Source of the DNA: Flagellimonas_A sp039592695
GTDB lineage: Bacteria; Bacteroidota; Bacteroidia; Flavobacteriales; Flavobacteriaceae
NCBI RefSeq assembly: GCF_039592695.1
Contig: NZ_JBBUTK010000001.1
Span: 62,001-126,000, forward strand
DNA length: 64,000 nucleotides
Direction of reading: 5' to 3'
Shown: one piece after another, positions 25,769 to 34,340 of the stretch
Position numbering within the stretch: position 1 is the stretch's first letter
Layout: the number at the start of each line of letters is the position of its first letter
Position numbers and translations under genes: made by a program
The notes under the pieces: model-generated
What the model was told of the DNA's origin: nothing
Databases searched by the model: none
Seen by the model: only the letters and a program-made list of their open reading frames with translations

Positions 25769-28700
25769 TTAAAATGAAGCTTTTACACTAAGACCATATC
25801 TTCTTGAACTTGGACCTGCCAAGAAATCAAAACCTCTACCATTACCAACACCTAATCCAGCTTGGTTCGGGTCAAAGTTGGTTCCTTCTGGAACGTTCAA
25901 TGCCTTGTAGAACAAGTTCAGACCAGATAAAGTCACACTCAAAGAGCCAAAAGGCGTCTTATCCAAAAACTTCTTGGGCAATGAATATCCCAAAGAGACT
26001 TCTTGTAGACGAATCACCGTGCCATCATAGACACCGAGCTCATCGGGACCAAACAATACATTGTTAAAATAGAATGTAGAGTTGTTTATCTGTTTTGTGT
26101 TCGGGCTACCATCAGACTCTTGAACACCTGGTAAAATAAAGGTGTTGATCCGATCAACTGTGTCTGTGGTTAACCCTCTTCCTAGAAGTGTCGAAACAGT
26201 TCTAGAATAAATATCTCCCCCTTGCGTGTAATTCAATAAGAAAGAGAAATTGAAATTCTTGAAAGATAGGTTATTGTTCACATTTAGAATCCAATCTGGA
26301 TTTGGGTCTCCGATAACAAATTGGCCTTGCTCTTCAACATAATCACCAGCGCTGTCCACGAGGAATTCTCCTGCTTCGTTTCGTGCGATTCGTGTACCTA
26401 CGATGACGCCTAATTGCTCGCCTTCTATTGCAGCATTACCTAAATCGGCAAAACCTGAGTAGACAATAATGTCTGTATCGGCACCCAAGTCAACTACATC
26501 AGCATTGTTGGTTGTGAAGTTTCCATTGATGGACCAATTGAAACCGCCTTCATCTTGACTGCGGAATAAATCTACTCCAAGGTCAATTTCTAATCCATCA
26601 CCTTCAATTTTACCCACATTGGTTTGTTGTCTGGTAAATCCTGTGGAAGGGTCTAAAGGCCTATCAACAATCAAATCCTCGGTAGTTCTGCTATAATAAG
26701 ATGCTTCCAAGGAAACTCTGTTGTTAAAGAATCTTGATTCAATACCAACTTCAAATTCTGTCAACAACTCTGGTTTAAGGTCGGGATTACCCAATCGATT
26801 TCCAACAGAGTTGGTTACAATATCGCTACCTTCATCTTGAAAGAATTGTGTGTTGATGTTCAGATTGGTCGCTACAGGATATCCAACAGGGAAGTTTGCT
26901 GAAGTTCCGAAACCAGCCCTAAGCTTTAAATAATTAAGACCTTTTTCTGATTTAAGACCATCTATTACAGTGGTTGGAATGAACGATAGACTGGCACTTG
27001 GGTAGAAAATAGACCTGTTTTCAATGTCTAGGTTTGATACCCAGTCATTTCTGCCGGCCAGCGTCAAGAATATCCATCTATCATAATCAAAATCTGCCTG
27101 TAAAAATGCACCGGCAATATTTCTTTCCTGAAAGAACTGTATTTCATTTTGATTGGCAAAATTAACGTGTCTGAAGACATCAAATACTTGTTGGCCACTA
27201 CTGGCAACACCATTTCTATCTAGCACTTCTCTTCGTGAAGTGATACCCACGTTAAAGGTCATGCCCACTTTTTCAGACAAATCATAGTCACCATTCAGAA
27301 TCAAATCATGGTTCAAAATGGTATTGGTGTTGTTCCAAGTCTGATAGAACCCGCTGATCAGCTCAGCGTTTGGCTGGCCTCTACCTCCTGCATTCTGTTG
27401 GTTGACATTGTTCTCACTGAAAACATCCAAACCAAATCTATACAAAAGGTTCAGGTTATCGTTGAAATTATAAGTAATGGATGAGTTACCAAAAACCCTA
27501 TTGGTTGTTTGCCTTACCTGTGCATTGTTGGCTGTCCAAAGTGGATGTTGAATACTATTGTTTTGGCGATAGTACACACTTGAGCCATCGATTGGATTTT
27601 GGAAAGGAAGACCAATTAAATCTACACTACGGGGAGTAAAAAAGAGTTCCCCAAAAATAGATGAACCAGTGGCCTCATTCAGAGCACCATTACCAACACT
27701 TGCTGCCACGGGCGGACTTTTAAAATCGGTATTTGAAAAGTTAAAAGTACCTGCAATGGTGAACTTGTTCGAAAGTATTGCCCTACCACCAAGGCCCAAA
27801 GTATACCTTCTTAAATTATTGCCAGGCGTAAACCCTTCGTCATTTAAGTGCCCAAAGTTTGCATTGTAAGAGTATCTGCCATCCTCGGATGCACCTCTTA
27901 CGTTAACTGAATTTGAGGTTACAGCGCCAGTCTTAAAAAATCTTCCAACGCTATTGTAGGGTCTCCATTCATAGCGAGCCCCTTGAAATTCAGGGAAGGC
28001 AGCAGGAATACCTGTTGCACTTGCCGCTGTGGAATATGGGTGGGCCAAAGTACCATTTTCATCAAAGCCTACATCTGGTCTTGAATCAATACCATTGCCC
28101 CATCCTGCGACACCATCTCTTTCAAAGCTTGGCCCCCAGTTACTGAAGAACCACCCGAAAGCTTGGTCAAAACCATTTCCGAATTGATTTTGATAATCTG
28201 GCAGCGATGCAATCTCATTGAAAAATATTGAGGAAGTCACGGTAATCTCACTCTTTTTTGCCGCACCACTTGAAGAACCATTCTTGGTTGTTATAAGAAT
28301 CACCCCATTTCTACCGAGTGTTCCATACAGTGTAGCTGCGGCCAAACCTTTTAATACATTGACACTCTCAATATTATTGGGGTCGAGGTCCAAGAACCTA
28401 CTGGAACCTGAGTTACCGTCGATAAAATCATCGGTTGCATCACCATCAGTGCCCCCCACACTATTGGTATCACTAGAAAAAGGTACACCATCAACGATGA
28501 ACAGTGGTTGGTTACTTCCACTGAACGAGCTGAAGCCACGAATGATGATGTTTGTGCCCGAACCTGAAAGACCGCTCTGTTGCGTGATGTTCAAACCAGA
28601 TGCCTTACCTGTCAAGACCCTGCCAACATCACCTTCCGACCTTTGTTCCAATTGTTCACTGCCTACTTCAGATACAGCATAACCCAAGGCTTGCTTCTCA

Positions 28701-29041
28701 CGTTTGATACCTTGTGCAGTGACGATTACTTCTTCCAATGCCTGCGCATCTTCTTGCATTTGGACGTTGATGACGTTTTCTGAACCAACAGCTCTGCGCT
28801 CTTCTTTCAAACCAATGTAGGTGAAAAGAAGCGTCTGGCCTGTACTGGCAGAGATGGAATAGTTACCATCAAAATCAGTCTGGGTTCCATTTGTCGTTCC
28901 TTCAACTAGTATGTTCACTCCTGGTAGCGGCAGACCACCTTGGTCAGTAACCGTACCCGTAATTGTCTTGCTTTGTGCAAAAGACAGGTGAACAATAAAA
29001 GCAAAAAGGATTGTTAACAATCCATTAAGTTTTGTTCTCAT
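25769..29041 (-). CDS. SusC/RagA family TonB-linked outer-membrane transporter
   Basis: The 1090-residue transporter imports bulky nutrients through the outer membrane with its SusD lid, powered by TonB. It has a signal peptide ending AFAQ-like (VHLSFAQ), a carboxypeptidase-regulatory-like domain (ITGTVTDQGGLPLPGVNILV, about 27-105), a TonB box region near LEEVIVTAQG, a plug domain with IIIRGFSSFSG and FIVDGVPF, the SusC signature TLYGTLGRNGVILITTK, and a 22-strand barrel ending in YGLSVKASF. It is the first gene of the operon. No sigma/anti-sigma or hybrid sensor is adjacent. Confidence 0.95.
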   Translation of the reverse strand: MRTKLNGLLTILFAFIVHLSFAQSKTITGTVTDQGGLPLPGVNILVEGTTNGTQTDFDGNYSISASTGQTLLFTYIGLKEERRAVGSENVINVQMQEDAQALEEVIVTAQGIKREKQALGYAVSEVGSEQLEQRSEGDVGRVLTGKASGLNITQQSGLSGSGTNIIIRGFSSFSGSNQPLFIVDGVPFSSDTNSVGGTDGDATDDFIDGNSGSSRFLDLDPNNIESVNVLKGLAAATLYGTLGRNGVILITTKNGSSSGAAKKSEITVTSSIFFNEIASLPDYQNQFGNGFDQAFGWFFSNWGPSFERDGVAGWGNGIDSRPDVGFDENGTLAHPYSTAASATGIPAAFPEFQGARYEWRPYNSVGRFFKTGAVTSNSVNVRGASEDGRYSYNANFGHLNDEGFTPGNNLRRYTLGLGGRAILSNKFTIAGTFNFSNTDFKSPPVAASVGNGALNEATGSSIFGELFFTPRSVDLIGLPFQNPIDGSSVYYRQNNSIQHPLWTANNAQVRQTTNRVFGNSSITYNFNDNLNLLYRFGLDVFSENNVNQQNAGGRGQPNAELISGFYQTWNNTNTILNHDLILNGDYDLSEKVGMTFNVGITSRREVLDRNGVASSGQQVFDVFRHVNFANQNEIQFFQERNIAGAFLQADFDYDRWIFLTLAGRNDWVSNLDIENRSIFYPSASLSFIPTTVIDGLKSEKGLNYLKLRAGFGTSANFPVGYPVATNLNINTQFFQDEGSDIVTNSVGNRLGNPDLKPELLTEFEVGIESRFFNNRVSLEASYYSRTTEDLIVDRPLDPSTGFTRQQTNVGKIEGDGLEIDLGVDLFRSQDEGGFNWSINGNFTTNNADVVDLGADTDIIVYSGFADLGNAAIEGEQLGVIVGTRIARNEAGEFLVDSAGDYVEEQGQFVIGDPNPDWILNVNNNLSFKNFNFSFLLNYTQGGDIYSRTVSTLLGRGLTTDTVDRINTFILPGVQESDGSPNTKQINNSTFYFNNVLFGPDELGVYDGTVIRLQEVSLGYSLPKKFLDKTPFGSLSVTLSGLNLFYKALNVPEGTNFDPNQAGLGVGNGRGFDFLAGPSSRRYGLSVKASF

Positions 29042-29481
29042 TTTCGAATTATTTGAATTAGCTAGCGGCTAAAATCACAATTTCATGTTAATAATCCAAA
29101 ATAATTTCTATAAAATTTCACATTTTGATAACATAATTGGAAAGACTTACAATAGTGGCACATAAACTATCAAGAGCATAAAAAAACCACACTATTTTTT
29201 CACTAACCTCATTTGAAAAATATGGGTTTTCGAAAATTACTGTATCTGCACTCGCCAAATCTTGTTCGTTTGAAGACATAAATTGCAATAACGCCATGAA
29301 CATATATTTAAGGTATGAACATAATAGATGCGTTTTGCGAGTCTTGTGAAAAGAAGAAATCTCCTGTCCTGTTATGTGGTATTGAATTTGGCAACTCTCT
29401 TTCCATGGAAGTTTAAAAGGGGTATTTTCACAGGCATAATTTCATGGATTGTAAACGGCCACGAAAATAATCCTCGCACTA
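29042..29481. other. non-coding gap between susC and the str operon
   Basis: About 440 bp separate the divergent susC and rpsL units. A 61-codon minus-strand frame (29118-29303) has no recognisable features and its codon use is unconvincing. I see no tRNA, repeat or strong hairpin. The susC promoter should lie here but I find no full match to the flavobacterial consensus. Confidence 0.5.
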
Positions 29482-29512
29482 TTTGAATTATATTGAAATA
29501 TCACTACATTTG
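29482..29512 (+). promoter_or_regulatory. promoter of the str operon
   Basis: TTTG at 29482-29485 and TACATTTG at 29505-29512 are separated by exactly 19 nt, an exact match to the Bacteroidota housekeeping promoter TTTG-N19-TAnnTTTG. Transcription should start near 29518, about 38 nt upstream of the rpsL ATG. Confidence 0.85.
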
Positions 29513-29513
29513 C

Positions 29514-29542
29514 AGCCCCAAAAAAGGGGCTTTTTTAATTTT
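29514..29542 (+). promoter_or_regulatory. stem-loop at the start of the str operon transcript
   Basis: AGCCCC (29514-29519) and GGGGCT (29526-29531) form a 6-bp stem around AAAAAA, followed by TTTTTAATTTTT. In shape it is an intrinsic terminator, but it lies right at the expected transcript start, so the 5' arm may be only partly transcribed. It may protect the 5' end or tune early elongation. Confidence 0.5.
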
Positions 29543-29555
29543 TAAAAGGTTTTTA

Positions 29556-29930
29556 ATGCCAACAATTTCACAATTAGTACGAAAAGGAAGGGCCACAATT
29601 ACCAAGAAGAGTAAATCGGCTGCTTTGGATTCGTGCCCCCAACGTCGGGGAGTGTGTACCCGTGTATACACCACTACGCCGAAGAAACCAAACTCTGCGA
29701 TGCGAAAAGTCGCAAGGGTAAGGTTGACCAACGGCAAAGAGGTGAATGCGTACATTCCCGGTGAGGGCCACAACCTCCAAGAGCACTCGATAGTATTGGT
29801 TAGAGGCGGAAGGGTGAAAGATTTGCCAGGTGTTCGTTACCACATTGTTCGCGGCGCACTCGACACTGCCGGTGTCGCAGGCCGTACACAACGTAGGTCA
29901 AAATACGGTGCAAAACAACCCAAAAAGTAA
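29556..29930 (+). CDS. rpsL: 30S ribosomal protein S12
   Basis: S12 sits in the decoding centre and controls accuracy. I place the start at 29556 (MPTISQL, 124 residues) because the frame reaching to 29493 would include the promoter and a stem-loop. TTPKKPNSAMRKVARVRL holds the Lys that is often changed in streptomycin-resistant strains, and KDLPGVRYHIVRG contains the Asp that is methylthiolated in some bacteria. It is the first gene of the ribosomal block, 12 nt before rpsG. Confidence 0.97.
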   Translation: MPTISQLVRKGRATITKKSKSAALDSCPQRRGVCTRVYTTTPKKPNSAMRKVARVRLTNGKEVNAYIPGEGHNLQEHSIVLVRGGRVKDLPGVRYHIVRGALDTAGVAGRTQRRSKYGAKQPKK

Positions 29931-29942
29931 AAGTAGAGTTCG

Positions 29943-30419
29943 ATGAGAAAAAAACAGGCAAAGAAAAGACCGTTGTTGCCAGACCCAAGGTTCAACGACC
30001 AGTTGGTGACAAGGTTTGTCAATATGATGATGTGGGACGGAAAGAAATCCGTCGCCTTCAAAATTTTCTACGATGCCATTGATATCGTGGAAGAGAAAAA
30101 GACTGACGATGAAAAAACTGGGGTCGAGCTTTGGAAGGATGCCCTCTCAAATGTCATGCCGCACGTAGAGGTACGTAGCCGACGTGTAGGTGGGGCGACT
30201 TTCCAGATTCCAATGCAGATTCGTCCTGACCGTAAAATTTCAACCGCTATGAAATGGTTGATTTCTTTCTCTAGAAAGCGTAACGAAAAATCAATGGCCC
30301 AAAAATTGGCCGCTGAGATTTTGGCCGCTGCAAAAGAAGAGGGTGCTGCGGTAAAGAAACGTGTCGATACCCACAAAATGGCAGAGGCCAACAAAGCATT
30401 CTCCCACTTTAGATTTTAA
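29943..30419 (+). CDS. rpsG: 30S ribosomal protein S7
   Basis: S7 binds the 3' major domain of 16S rRNA and starts assembly of the 30S head. The 158-residue length is normal. PLLPDPRFNDQLVTRFVN and the beta-hairpin VRSRRVGGATFQIPMQI are the family signatures. It lies between rpsL and fusA, 7 nt before the latter, in the classic str order. The N-terminal run RKKQAKKRP is strongly basic, as expected for an rRNA contact. Confidence 0.97.
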   Translation: MRKKQAKKRPLLPDPRFNDQLVTRFVNMMMWDGKKSVAFKIFYDAIDIVEEKKTDDEKTGVELWKDALSNVMPHVEVRSRRVGGATFQIPMQIRPDRKISTAMKWLISFSRKRNEKSMAQKLAAEILAAAKEEGAAVKKRVDTHKMAEANKAFSHFRF

Positions 30420-30426
30420 TTGACAA

Positions 30427-32556
30427 ATGGCAAGAGATTTAAAATACACAAGAAATATAGGGATTGCTGCGCATATCGATGCCGGTAAGACCACCACTAC
30501 AGAGCGCATCCTTTTTTATACCGGGGTGAGCCACAAGATTGGTGAGGTACATGATGGTGCCGCTACCATGGATTGGATGGAACAAGAGCAAGAGCGCGGT
30601 ATCACCATTACTTCTGCCGCTACAACCTGTAGCTGGACATTCCCCATGGAAAACGCAAAGCCCCTCCCAGAATCAAAAGATTACCACTTTAATATTATTG
30701 ACACTCCCGGGCACGTTGACTTTACCGTTGAGGTGAACCGTTCTCTTCGTGTTTTGGACGGATTGGTGTTTTTGTTCAGCGCCGTTGATGGCGTTGAGCC
30801 CCAGTCAGAGACCAACTGGAGGTTGGCCGATAACTATAAGGTACCACGAATGGGTTTTGTCAACAAGATGGACCGTCAGGGCTCTAACTTTTTGGCCGTT
30901 TGCCAGCAGGTGAAAGATATGTTGAAGTCGAATGCCGTACCAATCGTATTGCCCATTGGTGATGAGGCCGATTTTAAAGGTATTGTAGACTTGGTGAAGA
31001 ACCGCGCCATTGTATGGCATGAAGATAACTTTGGTTCTACATTTGACGTTGTTGATATTCCGGCAGAGATGGAAGCTGAGGTTAAAGAGTATCGTGCCGC
31101 TTTGATTGAGGCAGTGGCGGAATACGATGAAAATTTGATGGAGAAATTCTTTGAGGATGAAAACTCCATCACCGAAGAGGAAATCCATGCTGCGCTCCGT
31201 GCTGCGGTGATGGATATGAGCATCATTCCAATGATTTGCGGTTCTGCCTTTAAAAATAAAGGGGTTCAATTCTTATTGGATGCTGTATGTCGATATCTTC
31301 CTTCTCCATTGGATAAGGATGCCATTGTTGGTGAAAACCCAAACACAGGTGAAGAAATTGCCCGTAAGCCAGATCCCAAAGAACCATTTGCAGCCCTGGC
31401 ATTCAAGATTGCTACGGACCCTTTTGTGGGCCGTTTGGCTTTCTTTAGGGCCTATTCGGGCAAATTGGATGCCGGTTCGTATGTATTGAACAACCGTTCA
31501 GGCAACAAAGAACGTATTTCAAGAATCTATCAGATGCACTCGAACAAGCAAAATGCCATTGAAAGCATTGCTGCGGGTGATATTGGTGCTGCGGTAGGAT
31601 TTAAAGACATCAAAACGGGTGACACACTCTCAGACGAGAAGCATCCGATTGTTCTGGAAAGTATGGTCTTTCCAGATCCAGTAATCGGTATTGCCGTGGA
31701 GCCTAAAACCAAGGCAGACGTTGATAAATTGGGCATGGCTTTGGCCAAATTGGCCGAAGAAGATCCAACCTTCCAAGTGAAAACTGATGAGGCTTCAGGC
31801 CAGACCATTATTTCGGGTATGGGCGAGCTTCATTTAGATATCATCGTTGACCGTTTGAGACGTGAATTCAAGGTAGAAGTAAACCAAGGGCAACCTCAAG
31901 TTGAGTACAAAGAGGCATTGACAGCCACTGCAAACCATAGAGAGGTCTACAAGAAGCAGACCGGTGGTCGTGGTAAATTTGCTGATATCGTATTTGTTAT
32001 GGAGCCTGTTGAAGATGCCGAAAAGCAAGGTCTGGAATTTGTCAACGAAATCAAGGGAGGTAACATTCCCAAAGAATATATACCATCCGTAGAAAAAGGA
32101 TTTAAAGAGGCCATGAAAAATGGGCCTTTGGCTGGATTCGAGATGGATTCGATGAAAATCACCCTTAAGGATGGTTCATTCCACCCCGTGGATTCTGATT
32201 CGCTTTCGTTCGAATTGGCGGCTAAATTGGGGTATAAAGAAGCTGCAAAAGCTGCCCGTGCCGTCTTGATGGAGCCTATCATGAAGTTGGAAGTTCTGAC
32301 CCCAGAAGAAAACATGGGTGATATCGTTGGTGACTTGAACAGAAGAAGAGGCCAGGTCAACAATATGGACGACCGTGCAGGTTCAAAAGTTATCAAGGCC
32401 GATGTGCCACTTTCTGAGATGTTCGGTTATGTAACATCATTGCGTACATTGAGCTCAGGTCGTGCAACATCAACGATGGAATTCTCGCACTATGCAGAAA
32501 CACCATCGAACATTGCCGAAGAGGTCATCAAGGCAGCTAAAGGAGTAACGGTTTAA
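30427..32556 (+). CDS. fusA: elongation factor G
   Basis: EF-G is the GTPase that drives translocation on the ribosome and helps recycle it. The protein has 709 residues. G1 is AHIDAGKTTTTERIL (about 15-29), the switch region RGITITSA, G3 DTPGHVDFT and G4 NKMDR. Domains II to V follow, with FHPVDSDSLSFELA in domain IV and LRTLSSGRATSTMEF near the C-terminus. No tuf gene follows it, unlike in many proteobacteria. The next gene is rpsJ, 10 nt on. Confidence 0.97.
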   Translation: MARDLKYTRNIGIAAHIDAGKTTTTERILFYTGVSHKIGEVHDGAATMDWMEQEQERGITITSAATTCSWTFPMENAKPLPESKDYHFNIIDTPGHVDFTVEVNRSLRVLDGLVFLFSAVDGVEPQSETNWRLADNYKVPRMGFVNKMDRQGSNFLAVCQQVKDMLKSNAVPIVLPIGDEADFKGIVDLVKNRAIVWHEDNFGSTFDVVDIPAEMEAEVKEYRAALIEAVAEYDENLMEKFFEDENSITEEEIHAALRAAVMDMSIIPMICGSAFKNKGVQFLLDAVCRYLPSPLDKDAIVGENPNTGEEIARKPDPKEPFAALAFKIATDPFVGRLAFFRAYSGKLDAGSYVLNNRSGNKERISRIYQMHSNKQNAIESIAAGDIGAAVGFKDIKTGDTLSDEKHPIVLESMVFPDPVIGIAVEPKTKADVDKLGMALAKLAEEDPTFQVKTDEASGQTIISGMGELHLDIIVDRLRREFKVEVNQGQPQVEYKEALTATANHREVYKKQTGGRGKFADIVFVMEPVEDAEKQGLEFVNEIKGGNIPKEYIPSVEKGFKEAMKNGPLAGFEMDSMKITLKDGSFHPVDSDSLSFELAAKLGYKEAAKAARAVLMEPIMKLEVLTPEENMGDIVGDLNRRRGQVNNMDDRAGSKVIKADVPLSEMFGYVTSLRTLSSGRATSTMEFSHYAETPSNIAEEVIKAAKGVTV

Positions 32557-32566
32557 TTTCAGAGAG

Positions 32567-32872
32567 ATGAGTCAAAAAATTAGGATAAAGTTAAAGTCTT
32601 ACGACCATAATTTGGTGGACAAGTCTGCTGAGAAAATCGTAAAGACAGTCAAGACAACAGGTGCCGTGGTAACAGGTCCAATCCCTTTGCCGACGCACAA
32701 AAAGATATTTACGGTTTTACGTTCACCACACGTGAACAAGAAATCTAGAGAGCAATTTCAGCTGAGTTCATACAAGCGTTTGCTCGATATTTACAGTTCT
32801 TCTTCAAAAACCATTGATGCTTTGATGAAATTAGAGCTTCCGAGTGGTGTAGAAGTCGAAATAAAAGTGTAA
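32567..32872 (+). CDS. rpsJ: 30S ribosomal protein S10
   Basis: S10 is part of the 30S head and, as NusE, takes part in transcription antitermination. It has 101 residues, with the conserved loop LPTHKKIFTVLRSPHVNKKSREQFQ (two adjoining parts). Here it closes the str group: the 209-nt gap after it carries a terminator-like hairpin before rplC. Thus S10 is expressed with S12, S7 and EF-G rather than as first gene of the S10 operon. Its stop TAA overlaps a TAAATTTG promoter-like element. Confidence 0.97.
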   Translation: MSQKIRIKLKSYDHNLVDKSAEKIVKTVKTTGAVVTGPIPLPTHKKIFTVLRSPHVNKKSREQFQLSSYKRLLDIYSSSSKTIDALMKLELPSGVEVEIKV

Positions 32873-32877
32873 ATTTG
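32870..32877 (+). promoter_or_regulatory. candidate -7 element upstream of rplC
   Basis: TAAATTTG is an exact match to TAnnTTTG and begins at the rpsJ stop codon. There is no good TTTG 19 nt upstream. It is followed by GCACGCCC, much like the sequence after the rpsL -7 element. If used, the transcript would carry a leader of about 200 nt before rplC. Confidence 0.4.
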
Positions 32878-32880
32878 CAC

Positions 32881-33000
32881 GCCCTTACGAGAAGGGGCTA
32901 ACATGTCCTGAGCTGCGAGCGAAGGAAAAACGGGAAAAAGAAAACTATCTGGGTCACAGAATATTTTCTTTGACCCAATTTTTTTGCCAAGAAATTGGCG
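32881..33000 (+). promoter_or_regulatory. structured leader with attenuator-like folds before rplC
   Basis: Hairpin A pairs GCCCTT (32881-32886) with AAGGGGC (32892-32898), one bulged G. Hairpin B is a terminator: TGGGTCA (32950-32956) pairs with TGACCCA (32971-32977), extended inside by AGAA/TTCT, and runs into seven T (32979-32985). Hairpin C pairs GCCAA with TTGGC around a GAAA tetraloop (32986-32999). A competing fold pairs CCAATTT (32975-32981) with AAATTGG (32992-32998) and would break B. Mutually exclusive folds like this are the mark of attenuation. Confidence 0.6.
32950..32985 (+). terminator. intrinsic terminator or attenuator between rpsJ and rplC
   Basis: A 7-bp perfect outer stem (TGGGTCA/TGACCCA), a C/T mismatch, a 4-bp inner stem (AGAA/TTCT) and a TATT loop are followed by A and seven T. 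It lies inside the longest gap of the ribosomal block, 97 nt before the rplC ATG. Confidence 0.75.
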
Positions 33001-33027
33001 GTTGAAATAAAGAAAAAAAAGTTAATG

Positions 33028-33078
33028 TAGACGAACGGCGATAGTCTAAAATCTACCGTCTGACGTCTTAAATCTAAG
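33028..33078. repeat. GTCTAAAATCT-like word tract before rplC
   Basis: Variants of GTCTAAAATCTACCGTCTGA and GTCTTAAATCTAAG follow each other up to 4 nt before the rplC start. It resembles the word-like spacers found elsewhere in the window and may be neutral slippage DNA. Confidence 0.5.
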
Positions 33079-33081
33079 AAA

Positions 33082-33699
33082 ATGTCTGGGTTAATAGGAA
33101 AAAAAATCGGCATGACCAGCATCTTTGATGAGAATGGAAAGAACATTCCATGTACCGTCATCGAGGCAGGGCCATGCGTGGTTACCCAAGTCAGAACCGA
33201 AGAGGTAGACGGGTACAGTGCCCTTCAGCTCGGTTTCGATGACAAGGCAGAAAAACGTACTGGCAAGGCCGAGATGGGCCATTTCAAAAAAGCCGGTGTC
33301 GCGCCAAAGAAGAAAGTCGTTGAGTTCCGAGATTTTGAAGGAGAATACAAATTGGGCGACACTGTTGGTGTTGACCTTTTTGTTGAAGGAGAATTTGTTG
33401 ATGTCGTAGGTACATCAAAAGGTAAAGGCTTTCAAGGTGTGGTAAAACGCCATGGCTTTGGTGGGGTTGGCCAAGCAACGCATGGGCAGCACAACAGACT
33501 TCGTGCCCCAGGTTCCATCGGTGCGGCTTCAACGCCTTCAAGAGTTTTCAAGGGAATGAAAATGGCGGGTAGAATGGGCAACGAACGCGTTACCGTTCAG
33601 AACCTTCGCGTGTTGAAGGTGGTTCCTGAGAAAAACATCTTGGTTGTAAAGGGAGCTGTTCCTGGTCACAAAAACGCTTACGTAACCGTAGAAAAGTAG
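33082..33699 (+). CDS. rplC: 50S ribosomal protein L3
   Basis: L3 is an early-assembling protein that reaches into the peptidyl-transferase region. It has 205 residues. GTSKGKGFQGVVKRHGFGG and ATHGQHNRLRAPGSIG are the family signatures. The second contains the Gln that is methylated in some bacteria. It is the first gene after the attenuator-like leader, so its expression should report the regulation of the whole rplC-secY run. rplD follows after 4 nt. Confidence 0.97.
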   Translation: MSGLIGKKIGMTSIFDENGKNIPCTVIEAGPCVVTQVRTEEVDGYSALQLGFDDKAEKRTGKAEMGHFKKAGVAPKKKVVEFRDFEGEYKLGDTVGVDLFVEGEFVDVVGTSKGKGFQGVVKRHGFGGVGQATHGQHNRLRAPGSIGAASTPSRVFKGMKMAGRMGNERVTVQNLRVLKVVPEKNILVVKGAVPGHKNAYVTVEK

Positions 33700-33703
33700 G
33701 GGG

Positions 33704-34333
33704 ATGAAATTAGCTGTATTAGATAGTAAAGGAAAAGAAACAGGCAGAAAGGTCGATCTTTCTGACGATGTTTTCGCTATAGAGCCCAACGAGCACGCCA
33801 TCTATTTGGATGTCAAACAATATTTGGCACACCAGAGACAGGGTACGCACAAGTCTAAAGAACGTGCTGAAATTGTTGGAAGCACGCGAAAGATTAAAAA
33901 GCAGAAAGGTACAGGTACAGCACGTGCCGGTAGTATCAAGTCTCCAATTTTTAAAGGTGGAGGACGAATTTTTGGTCCAAGACCCAAAGACTACACTCAA
34001 AAGTTGAACAAAAACGTCAAGCGTTTGGCAAGAAAATCAGCATTGAGTTTAAAGTCAAAGGAAAAGGAATTGATGGTTGTTGAAGACTTCAATTTTGATG
34101 CTCCAAAGACAAAAGATTTTGTCAATGTTCTCAAGTCATTGGGACTCGAAAATAAAAAGTCATTGTTCGTGTTGGGAGACACTAGCAATAATGTATATTT
34201 GTCGTCGCGTAATTTGAAAGGTTATGAGGTTATAACCAATTCAGAATTAAACACTTACAAGATTTTAAACGCTAAAAGTGTAGTCTTGTTTGAGGGCGCG
34301 GTAGAAGAAATTCAGTCGAACCTAAGTAAATAG
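33704..34333 (+). CDS. rplD: 50S ribosomal protein L4
   Basis: L4 lines the exit tunnel and in E. coli also represses the S10 operon by acting on its leader. It has 209 residues. The tunnel loop region is KQKGTGTARAGSIKSPIF and GGGRIFGPRPKDYTQKLN. Since a structured leader lies just upstream of rplC, L4 is a natural candidate for the autoregulator here, though E. coli-type leader features are not evident. Confidence 0.96.
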   Translation: MKLAVLDSKGKETGRKVDLSDDVFAIEPNEHAIYLDVKQYLAHQRQGTHKSKERAEIVGSTRKIKKQKGTGTARAGSIKSPIFKGGGRIFGPRPKDYTQKLNKNVKRLARKSALSLKSKEKELMVVEDFNFDAPKTKDFVNVLKSLGLENKKSLFVLGDTSNNVYLSSRNLKGYEVITNSELNTYKILNAKSVVLFEGAVEEIQSNLSK

Positions 34334-34340
34334 TTTCAAA

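Noticed and set aside
29118..29303. A 61-codon minus-strand frame in the susC-rpsL gap
   Set aside because: It has no recognisable feature, promoter or conserved pattern, and AT-rich DNA often gives frames of this length.
29493..29555. Longer N-terminus for S12 starting at 29493
   Set aside because: It would run through the -7 element and a stem-loop, and the standard S12 start MPTISQL lies at 29556.
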